DNA of 64,000 nt from Ottelia alismoides. Taxonomy: Eukaryota > Streptophyta > Magnoliopsida > Alismatales > Hydrocharitaceae. The notes under the pieces are model-generated. The model made no database searches and was not told the DNA's origin. It was given only the letters and a program-made list of their open reading frames with translations. Location: positions 930,001 to 994,000 of the forward strand of contig JAZKJV010004137.1 of assembly GCA_037367405.1 (NCBI GenBank). The letters run 5' to 3'. Below are positions 12,750 to 24,719 of the stretch, piece after piece (the first letter of the stretch is position 1; every line of letters starts with the position of its first letter). The translations under genes were made by a program, and so were the position numbers.

Positions 12750-14993
12750 CTATGCTAGTCCTCGAGCTAATAAATAAATAACTAATTAGAGAGTTAGATT
12801 AATCAGTGAATTCCCTGACATGTGCACGTGAAGAGACAAGGCTTAAGAAAACCAGAACACATGATTTTAGACATCCTAAGACTCTATGCTCAACCAGGTC
12901 CTAATCAAAAGGATTTCAACTGATCTAATTATTAGATCCTCAATGTGTATATATATAAGAGATATGTCATTAGTGTATTGACTGCATTCACGAGAGCAGA
13001 GTCAATGTGTCACCTAAAGTTCCAAAAAGAGACTCTCCTAAATACCCAATCCTCAACACTAGGGATTAAATCTAGTCTTGCTTCAATCCACTACCTCTTT
13101 AGTTTGTTAAACTTCAAAGTGTGGATGGAAGGTCGGATCATGGAGGTATAGGGATGATATCATTTCTTCTCCCCATCTCATTGCAACAACTTATCTCTCA
13201 AGTGCCTTATTAACTCAACACAATGTATTTTTGTTGTTAATAAGTATGTCCATCAAAAGAAGTTGAGCCGTATGTACTTTTTTTCCTGGGAGTACACCAG
13301 GGTACGTATTTTTCAAGTATCTAATATACTTGCGCCCAAACTTGTATCGCTTACAATGTAGAGCCCTTTTCGAGGTACTAGCCCGACTCATAAAAGCCTA
13401 ATAATTTGGTCCAACTGGACACTTAAAGGTTGGGAGAGCTTTCCTTTGGTGTAAGCTCATATAGATATAACTTTGTAAATCTTTGAGCTTTTCTTTTTAT
13501 CATCATTTTTGGTTATCTCCACTGCTTTTACGAAGGATTGACGAACATTGATCAACAAATTAATTTAATGATTATACACCCAGGGACATAGGTTTTTGTC
13601 AAGAGATTAGTTTGAGAACCATGTCCCATACCGGTTAAGATGCTGACACTGAGGTTTCATGAAGCCTTCATTGACCTTATCCCGTCCTCTAGTATCATAA
13701 AATCAGGTTCAAACATTAACCTCAAATCCCAGTTCCTTAAGTGAAAACTCAACTCATCTCAATCATGAATGCAGTCGTGCAAGTGAGAAATGGTCATACT
13801 CTTTAAGGAGGAGATTAAGCATGCAATATAGCACATGAATCTTTCTAACTAGGGAAGTTTGAATTATTAAGCCTAAGACCCTAGTGATTAAGATAGGCTA
13901 ACTCTGAGTCTCTGGACCCCATAAACCAAGTGTTAAAGATCTCAGCAAGCCTTAAGTGTAAAGTGAAAGTATCTAAGAAAAGACATCAAATTAATAAGTT
14001 AATTATTTACAAAGATTTTTGAAGAAAATTTATTGACAAGATTTAGATACATGTACCCTTAAGGACAAAGAACAGAAAAAAAGCAAACACTAGAACATAA
14101 AACACTTACAAGACACTACAAGGATACCTACACAACACAACAGACTTTAGACTCCCAAAGACCAGTCTTGAATATTCAGGGATTAAAATCACATGCTACC
14201 TTATGCTTAAGTTCTTTCCTTCTCATAGAGTAAACTTCAGAATCACAATAAGAAAGATCATCATCAACTTGGAAAATGAATCCCTCAGAATGATGCCATT
14301 CTTCCTCAAATGTATTATTCATATCCACATGGGAAGATCTAAAATTCTCTAAAATAGAAGGAAGACAAATCCAACGCTTAGATCCTGCAACAGACTTTTG
14401 GGTCTTCCTTAAAATAGAAAAACTAGACACGAGAGGAAAACCTAATTTACAAGTAAGGCGACACTTAGATGACTGAATATACTCAAGAAAAGGTATAGGT
14501 TCCTTCATATCTAACTCTTCTAAAAAAATATCATATTCCTTAAGCGGCATCACTCTCTTCAAAGAACTCCTTATCGACTAGATCTTCCAAAATATAGAAT
14601 TTAAATCCGTACATTTCTCTATGCTTGACTCTGTAAAGAACTAGGTCTAGGCAACCTTTTATAGCTTATGAATATGATAGTTCAAAATCTAACTGTTATA
14701 CCCAAGGCACCCTTTCCAAAACTAAGGCTTCTCTTGGAAAACTGAAGCAAGGTTTTATTTTTTTATTTATTTTTATTTTTTAATTTTATTCTTTATAAGA
14801 ATATTTGTAAATATATAAAGAAAATAATGAGTATAAAGTCAAATCATAATATTTACCCCTTTGAAAATAATTGGTAAAATATTTAACAAACCAAGTAATA
14901 TATATAAATTTTCCAAACATTTTCCAAACTATTTTTACAAAAAGATTTCAAATCACAATATACACAACCCAAAATAAATATATAAAATATGTG
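12750..14993 (-). other. 3' untranslated region of N1
   Basis: About 2.2 kb between the PPT and the structured stem of N1. It is largely non-coding with stops in all frames, apart from one 128-codon ORF at 14176-14562. AT-rich A-tract sequence at about 14750-14990 matches the TTTGTAAAAAT-type region after the arrays of P1 and O. Confidence 0.6.
14176..14562 (-). CDS. Unrecognised 128-codon ORF in the N1 3' region
   Basis: The longest open frame in the 3' region of N1, running from ATG to a TGA stop. The predicted protein is hydrophilic with no membrane segment. It starts MKRVMPLKEYDIFLEELDMK, has an acidic stretch (NTFEEEWHHSEGF) and a basic C-terminal part (SMRRKELKHK). It sits where some Athila elements keep an env-like ORF, but it has no signal peptide or transmembrane helix to support that. 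I do not recognise it and see no copy in the 3' regions of P1 or O. It may be chance, or a captured host fragment. Confidence 0.3.
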   Translation of the reverse strand: MKRVMPLKEYDIFLEELDMKEPIPFLEYIQSSKCRLTCKLGFPLVSSFSILRKTQKSVAGSKRWICLPSILENFRSSHVDMNNTFEEEWHHSEGFIFQVDDDLSYCDSEVYSMRRKELKHKVACDFNP

Positions 14994-14995
14994 AA

Positions 14996-15105
14996 AGTAC
15001 GAGCTATTACGGAAAGTATATATGCAATATATGCAGACACCCCCTATACATAACATGTGCTTTGTCCTCGTGGCACAAAGTAGAATGAAAGGCATAGCTC
15101 GTACT
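14996..15105 (-). other. Conserved long-range stem with G-run (N1 copy)
   Basis: Two perfectly complementary 12-base arms (14996-15007 and 15094-15105; AGTACGAGCTAT on the minus strand and its complement) enclose about 86 bases. The enclosed part has a GAGGAC motif and, on the minus strand, TATAGGGGGTGTC. The same arrangement follows the arrays of P1 and O with compensatory differences. It is presumably a structured part of the element's RNA; its role is unknown. Confidence 0.65.
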
Positions 15106-15145
15106 AAGTATAAAGATGATATAGAAAATCAGGAATAAGACATAA

Positions 15146-15373
15146 CCCCCTCTACTTAGTATATGAATAGCCTAAGTGTAGGAAATTAAGACAACAAATG
15201 AGGATACCAAAAAGAATAAGTTAAAAGTATCACATGGGCTCAGTCCCCCCATACTTAGCCTGAAAAACAGGCTAAGTATAAAGAGTGATTATATAATGAA
15301 GAGATTGAGGAGAATATACAGGAGATTGGGTGTAATTCCCCTATACTTAGGCTTTTACAAGCGTAAGTTTAGG
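15146..15373 (-). repeat. Hairpin array, N1 copy (three units)
   Basis: Three inverted repeats lie at 15146-15182, 15245-15281 and about 15338-15373. The middle one has a perfect 12-bp stem (ATACTTAGCCTG with its complement) and an AAAAA loop. The outer two are imperfect. Each is followed on the minus strand by a G-run (plus-strand CCCC to CCCCCC). Position just after the integrase end matches the arrays of P1 and O. Confidence 0.75.
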
Positions 15374-15579
15374 AGTAAGAAAGGATTAAGAGAAAAACTC
15401 ACACCCGCAAAAGAATACAATCAGAGTGAGTAAAAGAACATATGAATCTCTATGATAGCGAATCTATTTGATCTGAATCTTGTAGTTGCTAATTCATGTT
15501 GTATCTGAAATATTTGCAAATGAATCAACTAGCATGAAGCCAATCACTTCAACTAGAGTCCGTCATTCTTTGGATTCAA

Positions 15580-16700
15580 CAAAATTTTCTAATAGTTGTC
15601 AGTTGACCAAGAAGGACAATGCACCATATATGAGATCAGATATCTCTACATTGTCATTTCCATGCACTTCCTTCACTATATAAGGACCCATCAATTTAGA
15701 CTTTAATTTCCCATGGAAGATATTTAACTTTGCATTAAACAACCATACCTTCTGTCTAGGTACAAAGTTCTTGCATCTAATATGTGAATCATGCCACTTC
15801 TTAACTGTCCTTATAGATCATGTTGTTGTCATATGCTCGATCGTGGATCTCCACAAGCTCATTAAGGTCCAGATATCTATACAACTTTCCTAAGTGACAT
15901 CTCTAATTAATCATCTTTATTGCCCACTTAGACTTCTGAATCAATTCAGTGAGCAAATGACATGGCTTTCCATATATCATTCTAAAAGATGAGTTCCCAA
16001 AGGAGTCTTGTATGTCGTCTTATAGGCCCATAGGACTTGGTCCAACAGTTGGAACGAATTCTTCATGTCAGGACGGACTAGTTTCTAAAGAATAGTCTTT
16101 ACCTCCCAATTAGAAACCTCTCCATGCCTTTCGATTGAGGGTGGTAAGGACTAGTAACTAGATATTCAAACTAATATTCCTTGGCTAATGATTTCATCTC
16201 TCTATTCACAAATTGGCTAACCCCATCAGATATCAAAACTTTTAGGACCCCAAACCTTGAAATAATGTGTATGAGTAATAGTCGTATTGTATGTTACTTT
16301 GGTTGGGATAGCTTTCACCCATCTCGAAAGATAATCAATCGCTAATAATATGTACTCAAATATATGATCCTTGGGAAAGGGACTCATGAAATCTATGCCC
16401 CATGCATTAAAACCATAATAGAAAATCATAGGTTGCATGGACATCTGATCTCTATATCCAACTGTCCCTCCCATCCTTTGATAAACAGGGCACGACCATA
16501 TAAATTCAGTGGCATCTCTAAACAAGGTCAGCCAAAAGAGTCCACATTGAAGTACCTTGTGAACAGTTCTTTTTCTGAAGGTGTCCTCCAGCCTCAAGAG
16601 AATGACAAAATGTGAAGACACTCGGGTATTCCTCCTGAGGAATACACCTTCCTCCAGATGCAATCCGGTCCTCAAAAGAAAAGGAATGGATCCTCTCAAT
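15580..16700 (-). pseudogene. Integrase of N1, broken
   Basis: Decayed Athila-type integrase on the minus strand. The zinc-binding N-terminus region is followed by catalytic Asp 1 in WGIDFMSPFP (about 16365) and SRWVKAIPTK (about 16310). Asp 2 is present as ISDGVSQF near 16225 but in another frame, showing a frameshift just before it. The third catalytic Glu is in GEVSNWEVK (about 16110). A C-terminal domain (WLFNAKLNIFHGKLKSK, about 15700-15740) ends near 15580. Frameshifts and stops make it non-functional. It is followed by the hairpin array. Confidence 0.8.
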
Positions 16701-18260
16701 GGTATTTCCTCGAATTCGACTTCAGTCGATCAATACTGCTCCTAGTACAACAATGGGGAACTTTCTTGGAGACAAGATAGTTCACCATGTTGGCATACCA
16801 TGGAAGTGAGTCAACAACACAGATTGACTCATCTAGGAAGGTATCTCTGATTAGCTTTACATTAGGGGAATCCTTCATCTATAATCTTGACAGATGATCA
16901 ACCACTACATTTGCACCTCTAGGTTTGTCATTAATCTCCAAGTCAAATTCCTGGGGCAATAATATACACCTAAGAAGATGCGCCTTCGCATCCTTCTTTT
17001 CCATGAGATACCTAATGGTTGAATGAGCTGGTATAAACTATCATTTTGATTTCAAAATATACAACCTGAATTTCTCAAGAGCCCATACGAAGACAAGCAT
17101 TTTTCTTTTCGATCACAATGTTATTTTTCTGAGCTGGTCTAAAACTTTGCTTGTGTAGTGAACGACGAACGTAATCCAATCTTGCCTCTACCACAATATG
17201 GCTCCTATAGCATCAGTCATGATCTCAAAGGGAAGAGACCAATCAGGAGCATGCAGAATATGCAAGCCACAAGTCTTTCTTTTTAATAGCTCAAAGACCT
17301 CTAGACACTTGTGATATACAACAAACTCGATGTCCTTTCCTAAGAGATTAGTTAGTGGATGGGAAATCTTATGAAAATCTTGAATGAATCTTCTATAAAA
17401 TCCAACATACTAGAAATGATCTCACTGACTTGATGTTGGTAGGTGGATCAAGTATCTTGATCACATCCATGTTGACATGATCAACCTCCATTCCCTTTTT
17501 GGAGATGACATGCCCCAACACGATACCCTCCTTAATCATAAAATAATTCTTTTCCCAGGAGAGTACCAGATTTACCTACCTACACCTTTGAAGAACTCGG
17601 TCCAAGTGCGCTAAACAAGAATCAAATGAATTACCTTGGATAAAGAAATCATGCATGAAGATCTACAACAAATCCCCTACCATTTCGGTAAATACAAAGA
17701 TCATGCACCGCTAAAAAGTACCCAGGCATTTTAGAGTCCAAAAGGCATGCCTGAATGCGTATTTGCTAAAAGGACAAGTAAAAGTTATTTTTTCTTGGCC
17801 TTTAGGGGCGATGGCTACTTGGTTGTAGGCAGATACCCATCAAGAAAACATAAGAACTCTTTCACGCTAATTTCTCCAAAATTTGATCAATAAAAGGTAG
17901 AGGAAAGTGATCTTTCTTGATTGTGGCATTCGGAGTATGTAATCGACATAGACACGCCACAATGTAGGTACTCTTCTCGCAATCTTAACTCCCTCCTTGT
18001 TGGTGTCCATATGAATTTTCAACTTCTTCATGACAACATGTAGGGGGACACCCACTTGGAGTCAGAGATTGGGTATATGAATCATGCTCTACACCATTTT
18101 TCAATTGCTTTCTTAACCACTTACTGAAGATTAGAATTAAGTCTCTGCTAAAATTTACAAGAAGGTCTAGCGTTCTCCTCAACAAAAAATATGGTGTCAG
18201 CAAAGAGCATGGTTAGTACGCAATAGATCTGATACAGTCCATCCTATAGCCTTGTGGTTC
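16701..18260 (-). pseudogene. Reverse transcriptase / RNase H of N1, broken
   Basis: Minus-strand RT and RNase H remnant with many stops and frameshifts. RT landmarks are the YPISDSKWVSP block (about 18060), an RVPTLWRVYVDY block (about 17960), a CFLDGY block carrying the first RT Asp (about 17840), and MPFGL (about 17745). RNase H landmarks are IMTDA (about 17215) and the linker LPWYANMVNYLV near 16790-16810. It aligns domain by domain with P1 and Q and is much more decayed than Q. Confidence 0.75.
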
Positions 18261-18879
18261 TTCTCAGGCACTTATAACAGTTTAGACTCCTATTTTGCAG
18301 TCAACTTAGAACTAATGATGACATGAAATATATTCTCAGGTCTTGCAAGAAAAGAATACTTGAGTATAGGAGGTAGAGGCTTCAGCTCTGGTAATGAAGT
18401 ATCATCGATCAAATCTGGTTGAATTTTTTTTCATCAAATCTAGTTCTATGTTGCATGAAGGTGGTGCTGACTTTGTAGTGCTTGCCACTAACTGTACTGA
18501 GCAATGAGTCAAATCACCAAATAAATGTGATAATTAAGCCAAAGCCACATCTGACTCTGAATCTCCTTTGACTGTTTCATAGATATAGGAATTAACATAT
18601 TTGTAGAGATTCTGAGTCATCAAAGTAGTAGGTAGATGGTCCGTCTCTCAAGAAACCTGGCAACACCTTGCAAATTGCATCATGCACACTATCTTCTCTG
18701 TTTGAGAGGGTCTCGCTCAGTCTTGCCCTGTTCTGTCTCCATACCCCAATGTGCTAACACATCTGTAATCTGCTTCAGAAGATGAAGAGAAATATGTACT
18801 TGAGTCGGAGTCTAGTCTCTGCCATTTCGTTTGCTTCGTCTTGAGTCTCACTTCTCTTCTTGGAGAACGGAACTTCATC
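18261..18879 (-). pseudogene. Protease-RT linker of N1, broken
   Basis: This corresponds to the acidic linker before the RT in Q and P1. On the minus strand the LPELKPLPPILKYSFLA motif (about 18350-18400) and an AIGWTVSDL block (about 18225-18250) align with sister copies. Stops are frequent. No catalytic motif is expected here. Confidence 0.6.
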
Positions 18880-19215
18880 ATCCCTGTCTAATTGTCCAAT
18901 GAAACTCCAATGGTCCTAAGGTAACCCAAGGATGATCTGTGATTTTCTCCAATGATTGGGGATATCCATCTCAAGGATAGTGAAGTCCACTATGTAGTCT
19001 TATCCCTCAGTTGATATGAAAACATCCTTGACGTCACCCTTTGCCTTCATCATAGATTTATCCACCAACTAGAGTAATGCGCTGGATTTTCTATGTGGAC
19101 TCAACTCCAGCTTCTCATTTAAGGCAAAAGGAAGTAAGTTGATTGAAGAACTGTTATCTAGGAGAGTGCGTGCAAATGCTATATCATCAATATGACTTAC
19201 CAAATAGTGTGCTCC
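18880..19215 (-). pseudogene. Protease of N1, C-terminal half
   Basis: The minus strand from 19215 reads GAHYLVSHIDDIAFARTLLD then NSSSINLLPFALNEKLELSP. This aligns with the protease of M1 (TLLDSGSSINLLPAALLDRF). The active-site D-S-G is D-N-S here, so the enzyme would be inactive. A flap-like IILG motif lies near 18920. The N-terminal half resumes at 22924; LTR-D separates the two. Confidence 0.8.
19211..19215. repeat. Target-site duplication, left copy (LTR-D)
   Basis: GCTCC precedes the TGACGAATC start of LTR-D. GTACC follows the LTR at 22919-22923. Three of five bases agree. Removing the LTR plus one copy restores an unbroken protease alignment (LG|AHY on the minus strand), which supports the assignment. 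Confidence 0.5.
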
Positions 19216-22200
19216 TGACGAATCTCTATTTCATCACCTTTATTCTATCATTTGGGCCTTAAAACCCTAGATAATTCATGTAAATAGCATTATTTTATGC
19301 ATATTAACATTCATCATTTATTCTAATTATTGTATATAAAATATTATTTTTAATGCCAAAATTATACAATAAAGAAAAGAAAAGACAAGAAAAGAATAAA
19401 ATACCAATGGCATTTAACATGCCGAGACCAAGTCAAGAATTGATTTGGTCGATAAGGAATAAAGTAGGGGTAGATAAGGGCCAAATACAAAATAAAACCC
19501 GTATTCTTTTGTTCATCAATAAAGCATTTTTGGGACCCATTTAATTCTTTATTATTCACTCATCAAATATTGAAACTTTGTACACGAAAGTTGTAGATAA
19601 AATAGCAAATAAAAATACAAAATTTAGTTTGCACAAAAATAATACTCATTGTACATTTTATATTCAGAATAAAAAGCCAAAATCCTAACTTCTCAGACCC
19701 ATATATCCTAACTCAAAATGTATCAAAATCACCTTTAATTGTATATAACTTTTAATAAGTTATTTAATGAGGGTGGTTTCATATATTTTTGAATAAGGTG
19801 TGAGTGTTAGGTTTTGGAGCCCCATTGTAGCATATACTATAATAAAATATTCATTTCATTTATTCTTTATTATTTTCTAATTTTATATTTTTAAAATTTT
19901 TAAATATTATTTATAGAAAATGTGAATATTTAGAATAGAATAAAAACACAAATAAAACACAAAAATAAAATAGAGTATAAAAACAAATAGATGAAATACC
20001 TATACTTATACCTATATATTTAATACCCCTTTTTATTTAAGTGTACATGATAGATCAGAAAAATATAATAAAATATTCTTATGTAAATTTATAAATTTAT
20101 AAAATAAGAGAACAAAATAAAAAAACACAAAATAAAAATGAAAACCCAAAATATAGATGAACATACCTATAAATAAGACCTTAAAATAAACTTGTAATAA
20201 ATAAACCCAAAAAAATAAAAATCATATTAAAATATTACACAAAATAATAAAAATTTTTATTTTATAACAAAAATTAATAAAATCATTTACTATTTTAATT
20301 AATTAATTTCTAATAAAATTGGTTGTTTTGTCTTTTAGTGTCCTGCGTGGACCAATCACTGTCAGAGGATTGTTAACCTCCGCTCAACTACCTCCCCAAG
20401 TGTTCTGACTCATAAGACATGTCTTTTCCCTGATTGCCTCCATTTTTCCTGCTTCCATCTGACATCCTTCATCCTCAAGCCCTTCACATGATCTAATCTC
20501 TGATCTTCCACGATTCTCGCCGGCTCATTAGATCATCTGTACATAGCCATGATTATTAGCTAATAGCCCTAGGTAAATAAGGGTGCCTCGTCTTTTCATA
20601 AATAACAACCTCTGCCTCCCTCTTCGATTTTGGTCACGTTCCAAGCCCCTAAGCTAGCCACCCTCAGTCTAGAGTGAATCCTGGTGACAGGGGGAGTTCC
20701 ACTGAGGCATTGGCATGACTGAAAGAGGAGGAGGTACACCCACGGCGAGCCTCTCTGGTCGCCTTGCTCCCTGGTCCTTCGGCCAGGTATATGAGATGTG
20801 CACCTTACGATTCTAGGTAGATTTGGTTCCCGTATTTTGTTTTCTGCATTTAATTTTGTATTTTAGTTAATGATTTAGCGTAGAGTAGCTTGGTTACCTC
20901 GCTGGAGCTCTAGAGCTCCGCCCATGTTTTCACTGTAAAGACCATTGTTTCGACAATCCATGACCACCTCCACACCTTCCCCTATGCCTTCTCCTCCCCT
21001 AGATCCATTTACCCAACAAGAACCCAAGTGGTTCTACGAATCCAGGTTTCCCTCCATCGCTTCGCCAGAGACCTCACCACCACCTTCATCCAGCCGTCGA
21101 TTCCACTCAATAAAAACCTCGATTCCTTCGCCTTCATATCACCTTGCTTTTCAGCACCTTTGCAGCTTCGGAAGGGAGTGTCTGAGCCCCAATCAAAGCC
21201 CTTGAACAACCTCCAGGTAGTCGAGAGCTCCAAGCCTCCATCGATGAGGCCCGGATGCATTTGAGCCTTCTAACAGCTACGGATCAATCCCAAGATCGTC
21301 ACGAACCCTTCAACAACTAGATTGGAGGCTGCGGGATTTATATTTGGTCGATCATCCAGCTCATGTTCTTCATGCATTCTTTCAGCATCTCTTAGCCATC
21401 CGATCGGGCCCAGGTGTCAGGAATAGCAGGCATCGTTGGATGTACCACGCAGTCAACCATTAGATCTCATCCGAGATCTAATCTCGACCATTTAGCGTGA
21501 AACATCATCGGATGATCTGAGCCATCTACGTGGATAAGTGAGGTGCATCGAACCATTGATCAACCGTCGGTTGGGGTAAATTGCATATCTCACCCCGCCC
21601 ATTTTTGTATTTATTTATTAGTCCGTAAATAAAATGTATAGTGCAAATAAATTGGACATTTTGTATTTGAAACCCTACATTTGTTGAAATTTGCATTGGG
21701 TTCAGTCCAGCTCAGCTCAGGTGTCGTCCCACGTGCTGGGCAATTTGCATGTATAACCCTGATGATTTTTGTATTTATGTTTAGTCTAATGAAATTGAAT
21801 ATTAGTTGTATATTTTTGGCATAATTGCATATAAACCCCTAACATTTATTTTAATTACAGATATGCCCTTACTAATACATGTATTTTTGTGCATTTCTTA
21901 TATTTATTTAAAATAGCATTCACGCTCTAAAAATCAAGCAAAAATAGGGTTAGATGCCTGCCAAGATGTACATTCACACCTTATTTTTATTTTGGAATTT
22001 TTGTTATTTTTACCATTTATTAAAAATGAAAATGAGACATTTTGTCATTGTTTAACTTAGAAAATACCAAAAAATAGAAAAACATTTTGAAAAATTCTAA
22101 AAAATATATTTTTCTTATTATTATAATTTATAACTATAGACCAAAAATTCCTAAAAATAGAAAAATAAAAACCCAAAAAAATGAAAAAGCTCCAAAGTCC

Positions 22201-22918
22201 AGTAAAAAAATATAAAATTCTTAAAAACCCTAAAAAATATATATTTTTACTCCTAAATTTTCTTTATTTTAATAACTATCTATTAAATTAATTTGAAGAA
22301 TTTTGGATTTTATTTAATATTTTTCATCTTTAGTCAATTCTATTTATTTATTTAATCCTTGATTTTGGATATTTTTATTTTAAAAGTATATAAAAATATG
22401 CAAAAATCAAAAAAACATTAGGAAAATTATAAAATCCAAGAACATTTATTTTTTGTGTTTTTATTGTATTCTTTAGTATTTATTATTATTATATTTTATA
22501 TTTTAAATATATCCTTATGTATTATCTATGTTATATAATTAGAAAGAAAAAGAAAATATAAAATCAGAAAATATATAAAAACAAAGTAAAAATTATAGAA
22601 TTAAAAACAAAAAACTGAAATATAAAAATTAAAACAAACCCACAAAAAACAATGAATGGACAAGAGAAAAGAACAAGTTTTTGTGCTTCGTCGCCCAATC
22701 TACTGTTTGCTCCCTTAGTTCGACCTCTACACATGCTTGCACACTATACACTTTTGTTGTGGAGTTATAATAATTTTTGACTCCACATTTTTGCTTATTC
22801 ATTGATATATTTATTGTGGGTTAACTGTTGATCGATCATGATTTCGTGAGCAGTCACCGCATCGACTTGATTGCTTGCCTTGTGAGATTTTTAGACCCTC
22901 GCCAGATCTCGATTATGA
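19216..22918 (+). mobile_element. LTR-D, L1-family solo LTR inside the N1 protease
   Basis: A 3.7-kb plus-strand LTR starting TGACGAATCTC and ending near GATTATGA (terminal CA lost). It is homologous to LTR-B. Shared landmarks are the 'ctttattctatcattt..gcc..aaaaccctag' start, the GGAATAAAGTAGGGG block at about 19456-19470, the AT-rich flank, and a GC-richer core at about 20340-21600. No PBS or leader follows; the protease resumes at once. It is therefore a solo LTR left by recombination between two LTRs. The ORFs in its core (20945-21264) are not supported as genes. Confidence 0.8.
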
Positions 22919-22923
22919 GTACC
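22919..22923. repeat. Target-site duplication, right copy (LTR-D)
   Basis: GTACC, the diverged partner of GCTCC at 19211-19215. The protease alignment continues directly after it. Confidence 0.45.
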
Positions 22924-23153
22924 TAAATCTCTCTTCTTTCTTGGTAGCTGTTGGGTCTTGAGACAATAAGTAGTGGCAACCGACAACACATGTGTCTTGA
23001 CATAACTATTCGATTTCTTCTTGGTAACCCTGCTCAGTGTACAACGGATCTTCAAGTATTTTTGGAAAGCAGGATGACTCTCCATATACTCGTCAAATGG
23101 CACTTTCACCATAATATTGTCCTTACAAAATCGACCTTTTCTGGATCATCATT
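22924..23153 (-). pseudogene. Protease of N1, N-terminal half
   Basis: The minus strand contains VPFDEYMESHPAFQKYLK, TKKKSNSYVKTHVL and TTYCLKTQQLPRKKRDLG. These align with the region before the protease active site in M1 (IPFFKKN, RRKKRYRDQIHML, CCTIQNKLPAKRPDTGAPY). The reading continues at 19215 after the solo LTR. Confidence 0.75.
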
Positions 23154-24719
23154 CTAAATCTTTTTTATAGTATGCTCTCTTGTCGTTGGAGCACACAGGA
23201 AAGGGAGTGAACAAGCAGTAGACTGATAAGAATTTGAATTATAAATAAAAACATGCTTTTTATTCTTGAAAGTAGAGTTCTTCACAACTAAATATTCTAT
23301 AAATAATTTGGAATCAGAAATACAATCATCTACTAAAGGTTGGGGAATGTTTGCTGAAGGTACATTCTCCTCAACTGAAAGCGCAAAGTCCTCCATAGAC
23401 TCTAGATCTTCTCCATGATGTAGTGATTCTCTCGTACTCCTCTTTCTTCTCGCATGTATCTTCGCCTCATGATGAAGATGCTAATGGCGATGCATGGCCT
23501 CGTCATCCTTCAATGTCTCCTCAGGGTGGGCTTTAGATGTCTGCTCCATCTCCCTTGCCCGATCAAGCATGACCATGGTCCTTTCGCTCATGAGTGGCAT
23601 GTGATTAATACAATTAAAAGGAAGGATCTCACGCTAAGATTTGAGAGAATATGAGTAGTATACCTGATCATGTATCTGTTGATGTTGAATCTTATTCATG
23701 TTGTTGAGGTTAGCTTAAACCTGGATGGGAACGGATGTACAAGGGGTAGTCTACTCATCGTGTAAACGGGATAAGAAGTTGATGTCAACCCAAAAATCCT
23801 GGATCTTGTTCCTATAGGAATGCAACTCCTTGAGAATCTGCCTCTGAAAATCTATAGGTCCGGACGATGATGGTTGTTGCTATGAAGAAGGGAAAGAGTA
23901 ATATGAAGTCTGGTCATGTTGGCCATGGTACTGCTTCTATTGGGACTGATGCTACACATGTGGGCTCTACTGGCCCTGGTAGTACATCTACTGGAGAGTG
24001 TACGACTGTTGTTGCCTTGGTGCCTAAGAAGGATAAGCTCCAGAGATCTGTGGTGCTGGAAGAGGTGTAGGAGTAAATGGAGTGTTGTAGTAAGTCGAGG
24101 GACGCTTGTAAGAGAAACAATCCCCTAAACTCCCCTACCTAGTAGGGTCATGTGTCTACCATACACAATTTACCTCCCATACATTGGAACGCTCCTCAGT
24201 AGTTGTCTCTACAGATTGTGGCTCCTGTTGACAAGAACAGGTGAGAGTCTGGTTATCTACCCATGGCTGGGGTGGCCCTGACATCTGTTGTTCCTGAATG
24301 TTGTGAACACAATAGATGGGAGCAGCAAATGCAGTCATGGTAGGTATCCTGATCTTGGATACCTTCTCTAAAATCTTTGCCAATTGCTTTGACGGTTTGG
24401 ATAAGTTGTTGTCCAACTCATACATACTCAAGTCGATCATCTCCACAACTATTCATTTGTCTGGTACGATGCCCATGTTAGAAGGATCAACTATATCCCT
24501 CACCCCTACTCTAGGTAAGAGTGGTAGGGGTCTCTATTTGAGCTCTGCTTGTGATATGATCAGATCATCTCAACCATCCTCTCAAACACCTTCCAGACGG
24601 TGTCCGCTCCATGTGAAGTGTACCTGCCTCTACAAGCATCACTAACCAAATCCTGCATCTCAAGGTTGAGACTGCAATAAACTTACTGAACCAGGATGGA
24701 TAGATCTAAATTGTTACAA
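23154..24719 (-). pseudogene. Gag of N1, central and C-terminal part
   Basis: Minus-strand Gag remnant without zinc knuckles, as in Athila Gag. From its upstream end it has LNLEMQDLVSDACRGRYTS and DTVWKVFERM (about 24580-24690). Next is a coiled-coil-like stretch ELDNNLSKPSKQLAKILEKV (about 24370-24430), then glutamine-rich sequence and an acidic tail around 23400. The same order occurs in M3 (36612-37900). The upstream part of Gag is missing. At 24719 the sequence switches to the protease of M1, with GTAC at the break. The Gag N-terminus of the same element is probably at 56693-57440. Confidence 0.7.

Noticed and set aside
20945..21264. Proline/serine-rich ORFs possibly encoding a host peptide
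   Set aside because: Located in the core of solo LTR-D on overlapping frames with no conservation in LTR-B or LTR-E.
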